From: an uncultured Methylophilaceae bacterium
GTDB lineage: Bacteria > Pseudomonadota > Gammaproteobacteria > Burkholderiales > Methylophilaceae
DNA length: 43,869 bases
Reading direction: 5' to 3'
Assembly: GCA_903834185.1 (NCBI GenBank)
Contig: CAILHX010000029.1
Span: forward strand, 1-43,869
In this document: positions 35,332 to 43,200 of the stretch, one piece after another
Layout: every line of letters starts with the position of its first letter
Position numbering within the stretch: position 1 is the stretch's first letter
Made by a program: the position numbers and the translations under genes
Notes under the pieces: generated by a model
Database searches by the model: none
Seen by the model: only the letters and a program-made list of their open reading frames with translations
Told to the model about the DNA's origin: nothing

Positions 35332-37150
35332 GCCCGGATCCAATAACCCCGGCTTCGATGCTAAGCCTATCCTGAAGGGGTTGCCGAATCTGCCTGGCAT
35401 CTACCGCATGTTTAATGCCGCGGGAGAGGTGATTTACGTCGGCAAGGCCAAGGATATCAAGAAGCGGGTGTCTTCTTATTTTCAGAAGAATTTGCCCAGT
35501 CCCCGCACGCGCATGATGGTGTCGCAGATCGTGCAAATTGAAACCACGGTGACGCGCTCTGAAGCTGAAGCACTACTGCTGGAAAATAACCTGATCAAGA
35601 GTCTGATGCCGCGTTACAACGTATTGTTTCGCGACGATAAATCATATCCATACATCCTCATCAGTGGTGACCAGTTCCCGCGGCTGGCATTCCATCGCGG
35701 ATCGCAACACAAGAGTAATCTGTATTTCGGGCCATTTGCAGCTTCAAGCGCGGTGCGCGAGAGTATCCAGTTGTTGCAAAAAGTGTTTCGCTTACGCACA
35801 TGCGAAAACAGCGTATTCAGCAATCGTTCGCGCCCGTGCCTGCAATACCAGATCGCACGCTGTACAGCGCCATGTGTGGGATTCATAGACAAAGAGGATT
35901 ATCAGCGCGACGTACAACATGCCGTGATGTTTTTGCAGGGGAAAGAGCAGCAAGTGATGCATGAACTTTCAACCCGCATGACAGGGTTGGCAGATAGGCA
36001 AGAGTATGAATTGGCAGGGGTTTATCGTGACCGTATGCAGAGTCTGCGTACCGTTCAGACGCGGCAGTTTGTAAGCGATTTCCGCCATGACGATGCCGAC
36101 GTCGTGGTATGTATCAGCGAAAGGGGCAGCTTATGCGTGAATCTGGTGATGGTACGTGGCGGACGCCATGTCGGTGATCGCAGCTTCTTTCCCAAGAATG
36201 CGGAAGGATGCGACCCAGCGTCTGCATTGCAATCTTTTCTTGAGCAGCATTATCTTTCACGTCCGACCCCGCCTTTGATCATTGTCGGTGAGGTGCTGGA
36301 ACATGAAGCCTTGCAGCAGTTATTGACTGAACAGTCTGGGCATAAGGTTCAGATCAGTGCTTATACAGGCGGCGATAGGCGGGTGTGGCTGAAGATGGCG
36401 CAGACCAATGCCAAATTGGCATTGAGTCAGCATCTGGCAAAAAAGGCATCTCAGGAACTGCGTCTGGACGCGCTGCGTGAAGCACTGAATCTGTCGGAGA
36501 CTGCCAATCGTATCGAATGTTTTGACATCAGCCACACCATGGGCGAAGCGACGGTGGCGAGTTGCGTCGTGTTCGATAAGGGCAATATGCAGAATTCCGA
36601 ATACCGGCGTTATAACATCACAGGCATCACACCGGGAGATGACTACGCGGCGATGCGTTCTGCACTCACACGACGTTATACCAAGATCGCGGCGGGGGAA
36701 GGTAAAGTGCCAGACGTGATTTTTATTGATGGAGGCAAAGGGCAGCTTGGTGTGGCAGTAGAGGTGATGCACGAGGTAGGTCTGGCTGATGTTGTGCTGA
36801 TGGGGATAGCCAAGGGGGAGGAGCGCAAGCCGGGATTGGAGCAATTGATTTTTCCGGATCGCGAACATGCTTTGCAGTTGCCCAAAGATCATGCAGGATT
36901 GCATTTGTTACAACAGATCCGCGATGAAGCGCATCGGTTTGCTATTACCGGCCATAGGGGCAGACGTGATAAAGCGCGTATTCAATCATCCTTGCAGGAG
37001 ATATCCGGTGTGGGCGCCAAACGCCGTCAGAAATTGTTGACCCGTTTTGGTGGTCTTTCCGGTGTGGTCCAGGCCAGTGCGGAAGAGCTTGCGCAAGTGG
37101 AAGGAATCAGCAAGACTCTTGCTGAGAAGATTTATCAGGAGCTGCATTGA
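35306..37150 (+). CDS. uvrC: Excinuclease ABC subunit C (UvrC)
   Basis: UvrC makes both DNA cuts in nucleotide excision repair. The GIY-YIG nuclease begins at about residue 31 (PGIYRMFNAAGEVIYVGKAKDIKKR). The Cys-containing RCTAPCVG, a UVR motif (EYELAGVYRDRMQSLR), the RNase H-like 3' nuclease region (CFDISHTMGE, FIDGGKGQL) and C-terminal helix-hairpin-helices (ISGVGAKRRQKLL, VEGISKTLAEKIY) follow. I chose TTG at 35306 with AGGAGG upstream, giving 614 residues (E. coli has 610). The frame continues upstream to 35240 within the tautomerase gene, but that part reads as a shadow. Confidence 0.95.
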   Translation: MPDSSSTNKPGSNNPGFDAKPILKGLPNLPGIYRMFNAAGEVIYVGKAKDIKKRVSSYFQKNLPSPRTRMMVSQIVQIETTVTRSEAEALLLENNLIKSLMPRYNVLFRDDKSYPYILISGDQFPRLAFHRGSQHKSNLYFGPFAASSAVRESIQLLQKVFRLRTCENSVFSNRSRPCLQYQIARCTAPCVGFIDKEDYQRDVQHAVMFLQGKEQQVMHELSTRMTGLADRQEYELAGVYRDRMQSLRTVQTRQFVSDFRHDDADVVVCISERGSLCVNLVMVRGGRHVGDRSFFPKNAEGCDPASALQSFLEQHYLSRPTPPLIIVGEVLEHEALQQLLTEQSGHKVQISAYTGGDRRVWLKMAQTNAKLALSQHLAKKASQELRLDALREALNLSETANRIECFDISHTMGEATVASCVVFDKGNMQNSEYRRYNITGITPGDDYAAMRSALTRRYTKIAAGEGKVPDVIFIDGGKGQLGVAVEVMHEVGLADVVLMGIAKGEERKPGLEQLIFPDREHALQLPKDHAGLHLLQQIRDEAHRFAITGHRGRRDKARIQSSLQEISGVGAKRRQKLLTRFGGLSGVVQASAEELAQVEGISKTLAEKIYQELH

Positions 37151-37725
37151 TGACCTTGAATATCCCCAACATGCTCACGCTGTTCCGCATTGCCATGATC
37201 CCGCTTTTCGTGTGGGTTTTTTATCTGCCGCACCACATGTTGACGCCATTCTGGGTGAGTCTTGATGCTACCCTTATCTTCACCTTGGCTGCCATTACCG
37301 ATTGGCTGGACGGTTATCTGGCGCGGCGGCTTAATCAGACTTCTGCGTTTGGTGCTTTTCTCGATCCGGTCGCTGATAAGCTGATGGTGGTAGCGGCATT
37401 GGTGGTACTGGTGGAACTGGGGCGTGTGGGTGCTGTGGTCGCATTGATCATCATCGGCCGTGAGATCGCTATCTCCGCGCTACGCGAATGGATGTCCGGC
37501 GTTGGGGCAGGCGGAAGTGTCGCTGTGGCGACCATAGGTAAAGTCAAAACTGCTGCACAAATGATCGCGATACCCTTCCTGCTTTACTATCAACCACTGA
37601 GCCTGATTGGGATGAGGCTGGATGTTGCGGGGATAGGTACGATATTGATTTATATCGCAGCCATCCTGACTCTTGTGTCCATGGCGTACTATCTGCAGGC
37701 CGCACGCAAGCAATTACGGCCTTAA
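37150..37725 (+). CDS. pgsA: CDP-diacylglycerol--glycerol-3-phosphate 3-phosphatidyltransferase
   Basis: PgsA makes phosphatidylglycerol phosphate at the inner membrane. The CDP-alcohol phosphotransferase signature D-xx-DG-xx-AR-x8-G-xxx-D-xxx-D is complete in DWLDGYLARRLNQTSAFGAF plus LDPVADK. About five transmembrane helices span its 191 residues. The ATG at 37150 overlaps the uvrC stop by one base (TGATG), the conserved uvrC-pgsA pair, with tRNA genes following. Confidence 0.96.
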   Translation: MTLNIPNMLTLFRIAMIPLFVWVFYLPHHMLTPFWVSLDATLIFTLAAITDWLDGYLARRLNQTSAFGAFLDPVADKLMVVAALVVLVELGRVGAVVALIIIGREIAISALREWMSGVGAGGSVAVATIGKVKTAAQMIAIPFLLYYQPLSLIGMRLDVAGIGTILIYIAAILTLVSMAYYLQAARKQLRP

Positions 37726-37741
37726 ACTGCAGCTTTCGCGC

Positions 37742-37770
37742 TTGACACCCATGACCTGACTCTCTACAAT
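37742..37770 (+). promoter_or_regulatory. Strong sigma-70 promoter for tRNA-Gly
   Basis: TTGACA (37742-37747), a 17-base spacer and TACAAT (37765-37770), nearly the full consensus. It lies 16 bases before the tRNA-Gly mature 5' end. Confidence 0.93.
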
Positions 37771-37786
37771 CGCGCCTTCTTTAAAT

Positions 37787-37862
37787 GCGGGAATAGCTCA
37801 GTTGGTAGAGCGCAACCTTGCCAAGGTTGAGGTCGCGAGTTCGAGACTCGTTTCCCGCTCCA
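37787..37862 (+). tRNA. tRNA-Gly (anticodon GCC)
   Basis: A 76-base cloverleaf: acceptor GCGGGAA/TTCCCGC, D arm GCTC/GAGC, anticodon arm CAACC-TTGCCAA-GGTTG with GCC, T arm with TTCGAGA, and CCA encoded at 37860-37862. Confidence 0.98.
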
Positions 37863-37882
37863 ATTTCGGCAGTATTTCATTT

Positions 37883-37917
37883 CGGGGAAGGCACTCGCTT
37901 TCCCCGTTTTGGTTTTT
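37883..37917 (+). terminator. Terminator-like hairpin between the two tRNA genes
   Basis: CGGGGAA (37883-37889) pairs with TTCCCCG (37900-37906), followed by TTTTGGTTTTT. It probably ends or attenuates the tRNA-Gly transcript. The next tRNA begins 19 bases after the T-rich stretch. Confidence 0.75.
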
Positions 37918-37935
37918 AAGATTGTCGTTTCTCAA

Positions 37936-38009
37936 GGCGGAATGGCAGAGTGGTTATGCAGCGGCCTGCAAAGCCGTCCACGCCGGTTCGATTCCGACTT
38001 CCGCCTCCA
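37936..38009 (+). tRNA. tRNA-Cys (anticodon GCA)
   Basis: A 74-base cloverleaf: acceptor GGCGGAA/TTCCGCC, D arm GCA/TGC, anticodon arm GCGGC-CTGCAAA-GCCGT with GCA, T loop TTCGATT, discriminator T and encoded CCA. The T stem GCCGG/CCGAC has one C-A mismatch. No separate promoter is evident. Confidence 0.96.
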
Positions 38010-38292
38010 TTCAAAATTCTTCGCTTTTCATGTATATTTTTGCAATTTTGCTTTTGGCACAGACGCGAATTGATGTGCGTTTTCGCTTAATTCACACTTT
38101 GCGGTGATCCACGGAAATTTGCAATTAATGGTTTTGCTATCAGTATTTTTATCATATAGTTACTCAGCTATTAACACAAAATGCATCTGTATTTTTTGTG
38201 ATAGACCGATGAGTTGAAAAAGTAGGAATAAAAACTAGCAACAAATTGTTCAAAAGTGTAAACTTTTCAAAAGCAAACAAGAAGTTAAATCT
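38010..38292 (+). other. AT-rich intergenic stretch before tpsB with inverted repeats
   Basis: These 283 bases have no convincing gene. Two short inverted repeats are visible: CACAAAA (38175-38181)/TTTTGTG (38194-38200) and AAAAGT (38252-38257)/ACTTTT (38262-38267). A weak promoter-like TTTGCT...TATAGT (38133-38160, 16-base spacer) lies upstream of both. It probably carries the tpsB promoter and regulator sites, but none is proven. Confidence 0.5.
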
Positions 38293-39960
38293 ATGAAAAT
38301 GCCTATGGCTCGGATGGTCTCTAAAAAGCTGTTTCAATGCATTGATTTTTCTGGTTTTTTGTTCGCCAGAGGCGTTTTTTCCATGGTTGCTTGTGTTTTT
38401 CTTCTGTTTAATCCTGGTTTTTCTTCTGCCGACGACGCGGCAGAATCCCTTACCTTTGCCATTAACCATTTCGAAATAGAAGGCAATAACCTTCTCAATC
38501 CTGACGAAATCAAAACTGTGCTTGCCCCATTCGAGGGTGAAAACAAGAGTTTTGCGACGGTGCAGCAGGCGCTTGAGGCGTTGGAGGATGCGTATGCAGC
38601 CATCGGCTTCAGTACGGTGCTGGTGACATTGCCTGAACAAAAACTGGAAAACGGTACCGTGCATTTCAAGGTGGTAGAAGGCAAGGTATCAAAAATAATT
38701 GCGGATCAGAGAAAATACTTTGATGAAAAGAACCAGATCAATTCGCTGCCCACGATCAAGATAGGTGAAACGCCGAATATTGATGATCTTGCCGACAATC
38801 TCTCCATGATCGGCGATAACCCGGCGAAACGTACCAATGTGATTTTCAAGCCGGGTGAGAATGAGGGTGATGTCGTGGCGAATGTCAAAACCACCGAGCA
38901 AAACCCGGTCAGATATGTCACTACGCTTGATAACACGGGTACCTGGAAAACGGGTATCTTGCGCTTGGGGTTTGCCGTACAGAACGCCAATATGTTTGAT
39001 CGTGATGAGGTTCTGACGGTGCAGGCGATCACCTCTCCCATGCTTCATCACGCAGACGATGTTCAGATATTTGCAGCCAGTTACCATATACCGTTCTATG
39101 AGCAGAATTCAAGCTTGGATGCCATTTTCGGCTATTCATCGGTGGACACCGGTACCGTCAATACCTCAGTAGGCGATTTCTCTATTAACGGTTCTGGGTT
39201 GGTATACGAATTACATTACAACCACTATTTGCCAAAATGGGGCGAATGGGAGCAGAAGATCTCAACTGGATTCAGTTATCGCGTATTTAAAACCAATGTA
39301 AGTCTGGTTAACACCACTCAAAATCTGGTTCCTTCACTTGATGTTCATCCTGTCGATCTGACTTACTCAGGTTCTAGAAGAAGTGACCGATTCGACTTAA
39401 GTAGTTACTTCAGTCTGGTTCAGAACATTCCATTTGGACCTAACGGCAGAACCAGCGATTTTGATCAGATTGGTGCGCGTCCGGGATCCCGGGCATCGTA
39501 TATGTTGGCACGCTACGGAGTCGATTATAGTTATTTGTTCAAGAGTGGTTGGCAGGCGCGAGTTAAATTTAATGGGCAATTTAGTAGGGATCAACTGATA
39601 CCAGGGGAGCAATTCGGGTTTGGCGGTCAGGATTCTGTGCGTGGGCTGAATGAGCGCGCCTTTTCCAATGATAGAGGAGAGCAGATCTCGCTTGAGGCAT
39701 ATACCCCTGAATTCGGAGAGCATATTAATTCCCAGACCAGAATGCGTGCGTTGGCTTTTTACGACTCGGGAAAAGTGATACGAAATCATCCTGACGTTTT
39801 TGAGCGTCGCGGAGATTCCATTTCCAGCTTGGGTGTCGGTATCCGAGGCGCATATGCTGAATACATCACCTACCGTCTGGATGCAGCATATATCCCCAAC
39901 ACGCATAATCTTGTTGCAGGCCACACCAGGCTAAACGGCCAAATCGCCTGGAGTTTCTAA
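38293..39960 (+). CDS. Two-partner secretion outer-membrane transporter TpsB (ShlB/FhaC/HecB family)
   Basis: TpsB proteins export a TpsA exoprotein across the outer membrane. The 555-residue product has a long signal peptide (cut near FSSADDA), two POTRA-like domains (about 55-210; LTFAINHFEIEG starts the first), and a beta-barrel C-terminal part. The motif VRGLNE at 449-454 corresponds to the conserved VRGY/F tetrad of barrel loop L6 in this superfamily; here Leu replaces the usual aromatic. The protein ends SF, with a C-terminal aromatic residue typical of outer-membrane barrels. It is followed by a probable TpsA gene, so the pair is self-consistent. Its base composition is more AT-rich than the genes before the tRNAs. 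Confidence 0.93.
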   Translation: MKMPMARMVSKKLFQCIDFSGFLFARGVFSMVACVFLLFNPGFSSADDAAESLTFAINHFEIEGNNLLNPDEIKTVLAPFEGENKSFATVQQALEALEDAYAAIGFSTVLVTLPEQKLENGTVHFKVVEGKVSKIIADQRKYFDEKNQINSLPTIKIGETPNIDDLADNLSMIGDNPAKRTNVIFKPGENEGDVVANVKTTEQNPVRYVTTLDNTGTWKTGILRLGFAVQNANMFDRDEVLTVQAITSPMLHHADDVQIFAASYHIPFYEQNSSLDAIFGYSSVDTGTVNTSVGDFSINGSGLVYELHYNHYLPKWGEWEQKISTGFSYRVFKTNVSLVNTTQNLVPSLDVHPVDLTYSGSRRSDRFDLSSYFSLVQNIPFGPNGRTSDFDQIGARPGSRASYMLARYGVDYSYLFKSGWQARVKFNGQFSRDQLIPGEQFGFGGQDSVRGLNERAFSNDRGEQISLEAYTPEFGEHINSQTRMRALAFYDSGKVIRNHPDVFERRGDSISSLGVGIRGAYAEYITYRLDAAYIPNTHNLVAGHTRLNGQIAWSF

Positions 39961-39968
39961 GGAAGGCC

Positions 39969-40136
39969 ATGATGTACAACGCAAACAAGTCAAAAATCAA
40001 TCATAAGCTGAAATTGATTGGATTATTAAAGTTTGAGGTTTTTCTAGGAATTTCCCCTAGTGATAACCTGGATAAACCCTCACCTGACTATCAGGAAATC
40101 CCTGATAGTCTTGGAAATGTAAAGTCATTATTGTGA
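39969..40136 (+). CDS. Possible 55-residue small ORF between tpsB and tpsA
   Basis: Tandem ATGs at 39969 and 39972 follow AAGGAAGG, which starts on the tpsB stop and sits at good spacing. The frame runs to TGA at 40134. The predicted product begins MMYNANKSKINHKLKLIG, has a basic N-terminal half and a more acidic, Pro-containing C-terminal half, and shows no signal peptide, membrane segment or recognised motif. It is not explained by any known TPS component I can name. It may be translated in the tpsBA transcript or be chance: the strong ribosome binding site is the main support. A 10-bp perfect hairpin lies within its last third. Confidence 0.4.
   Translation: MMYNANKSKINHKLKLIGLLKFEVFLGISPSDNLDKPSPDYQEIPDSLGNVKSLL
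40086..40110 (+). promoter_or_regulatory. Perfect 10-bp hairpin upstream of tpsA
   Basis: GACTATCAGG (40086-40095) and CCTGATAGTC (40101-40110) are exact reverse complements with a 5-base loop. No T-run follows, so it is not a simple terminator. It could be an mRNA processing or stability element between tpsB and tpsA, or an operator. Confidence 0.55.
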
Positions 40137-40248
40137 AACTAAGGCTTAGTGGGCTATTTTTTTTGAGTAGGAAATTTGATATTGATTCCGCTCTGTTGCT
40201 TGTTTGCAAGTTTACAGAACATATCGATGAATCAGGAGAACCGGTACG

Positions 40249-43200
40249 ATGAACCATTGGAAAGCCACCCCTGCCTTTAAATGGGTCGCACGCACCCTGA
40301 TTGGGTTGATGTGCTTTCCGCAAGCGCTGCTTGCCAATCCGGTTGGTGGTCAGGTTGTTGCCGGTCCGGCCGCGGTGTTTCAGAACGTCGGTAATACCTT
40401 AAACGTCACTACTTTCGGCAACACCGTTATCAACTGGCAGTCATTTTCCAATGGCACCGGCGAAGTCACGCGTTTCATCCAGCCATCTGCGGTTAACACC
40501 GTATTGAATCGTGATGTAGGCAACCTGCCTTCATTGTTGAATGGTTCTGTTTTATCCAATGGCCGTCTCATCATCATCAACGGAAATGGCGTTGCATTCG
40601 GCCCCAATTCACAAGTTAATGTCGCTGGGCTGGCAGTTTCCACCCTTGGCATGACAGACGACAACTTCCTCAAAGGAAAGTTGAACTTTGATGCCACGAC
40701 CGGTGCCGGTAGTGTCGTCAATCAAGGTTACATCAAAGTTCTTCCCGGTGGTCTGGTAGCGCTGGTAGCCCCTAATGTTATCAATAGTGGCGTTATTGAA
40801 GCGCCAGGTGGAACCATTGTTCTGGCCGCAGGCAGAAGCGCAAATCTGGTAGATCTTACGCGTCCGGACTTGCAGGTCGAAATCAATGCCGCTGATAATC
40901 AGGCGCTTAACGTAGGCAGCCTGATCGGGCGAAATATCGGCATCTACGGTGGGGCAGTGCAACAGAGCGGCATTGTAAGTGCCAATTCGGCTTCGCGTGA
41001 TGCTGACGGTAGCATTATATTCAAGGCGGTGGGCAATACTACCCTTGATGCGGGCTCCAGTACCACAGCGACAGGTGCCAACGGTGGCAATATCACTATT
41101 CAATCTGGCGATACCACACTGGTTTCTGGCGTTGTTGAAGCCAAGGGTACACAAAACAAAGGCGGTACCATCAAGGTGCTGGGCAATCAGGTTGGGCTGA
41201 TGAATGGTGCCAGGGTTGATGCATCAGGCGAATCCGGCGGCGGAACGGTTCTCGTTGGCGGCAATTATCAGGGCTCAGGCACCGAGCAACAGGCAAAATC
41301 AACCTATATTGACGCTGGCGCCACGGTGAAAGCCGACGCGCTCAATCAAGGCGATGGTGGAAAAGTGGTGGCCTGGTCGGATGGCGGTACGAGTGTTTAC
41401 GGCAGTCTTTCCGCTCGTGGCGGCGCCAAGGGAGGAAACGGTGGTCTCATAGAAACTTCCGGCCATGGCTTGGATGTATACGGTATCCATATCGATACCT
41501 CAGCGGCTGCGGGTAAGGCCGGCATGTGGCTGTTGGATCCAACTGACGTCACCATCAACGCCACAGGTACTGCCAACATGGCTGGTTCCTCTCCGTTCGA
41601 TCCTACGGCGGCTGGTGCCATCATCGGTTGGGATACTCTGAATGCGGCAGCGGGTAATGTCACTGTGCAAACCACCACCGGGTTTAATTTTTCACAGCCA
41701 GGTAATATCACGGTTGCCCAAGCGGGCGGATTAACCACTGGAGGTGCCAGCCTGACATTGACTACTGCTTCTGCAGGGGCAGTGATTGTTAACGCCAACA
41801 TCAATAATACAGGCGGCGGTGACATTATCCTTTCGGGCGGAACTGGCCTTACTAACAGCGGCGTGGGTATCAGCCTAGGCGCCAACGTCACTACAACTGG
41901 CAATCTGAGCCTTATCAACGGAACCGGCGTTAACCAAACGGCAGGTGTTCTGACCGTAGGAGGCACGACTCTCGTGAATGCCGGTGCTGGCGCAATCGTG
42001 CTAGGTTCTTCTAATGCATTGACAGGAGCTGTTTCACTTAACAACAGTGGTCTGCATAATGTAACGCTCAACAACAATATCGCTACCGTGCTGGATACCA
42101 GCAGTGTCGGCACCGGTACATTGGCAGTGACATCTAACGGTGCCATCACCCAGACTGGCACCGGTATCGTTCAAGCAGGCGGAGCGGGTACCGCCACCTT
42201 TAATGCAGGTGCTAACACCATCAACCTGACCGACGCAGCCAACAACTTTACCGGTACGGTATCTACAAGCAATACCGGCACGAATGCCATCCAAATTACC
42301 GATGTTAATGCAATTGACTTGGGTACCATTACCGCTGGCTCGAATCTAACGGTCAATGCAGGCGGTTCAATTACTACCAGCGGCGCATCCAGCACTAGCA
42401 ATAACGGAAATATCAGCCTAGCCAATACCGCCGGCAACATTACTATTAGCAATACGATGACGGCCAATGGTAGTGGTAATGTTACATTCAATGCCGCAGG
42501 TCTGCTTACTGTGAATCAGCTTGCTTCCAGTACTTCCGGCAATCTGAGCTTAACGGGTGGCGCAGGCATTACACACGGTATCAACGGAGGTTTGACGACC
42601 GGTACTACCGGTACCATCACAGAAACTGCAACTGCCGGCAACATTACGATGGCGGACGGGACGGTATTTACTACAGGTAGTGGAACGGTTGGCCTGACTG
42701 CAGCCAATAACATCGTATTGGGGCAGATCAATACCACCAGCAGTGCCGTTAATCTGACGGCCACTGCAGGAGCGATCAGCGATACCACAGCTGCCGAGAC
42801 TGCGAACATCACTACAACGGGTATTGCTACTCTTAACGCTGCGACCGGCATTGGTACAGGTGGCGGCGCGGCAGATATCAATACAGCAATCGGAACATTG
42901 GTTGCGACTAACAGCACTAGCGGTGATATCAATGTGACCAATAATACCAACCTCACCATAGGTAATGGCGTTACAGGGGTAAGTACTGGAGGAGGCAACG
43001 GCAATATCAAGATCAAGGTAACTACCGGGAATATGACCGTCAATAATGCCGTGACCGCCAACGGTAGCGGTGATGCGGAGTTGGACGGAGACCTCGCCAT
43101 CAATGTACAGGCACCAGTCAGTAGTACCAGTGGCGATGTCATTCTTGACAGCGATAGTATCGTGCATACCGCCGCCGGGGATCTGACGACGGGTGGTGCA

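Noticed and set aside
37787-38107. A 101-codon ORF running through the tRNA genes
   Set aside because: Both tRNA cloverleafs explain the sequence; the ORF is a chance reading of them.
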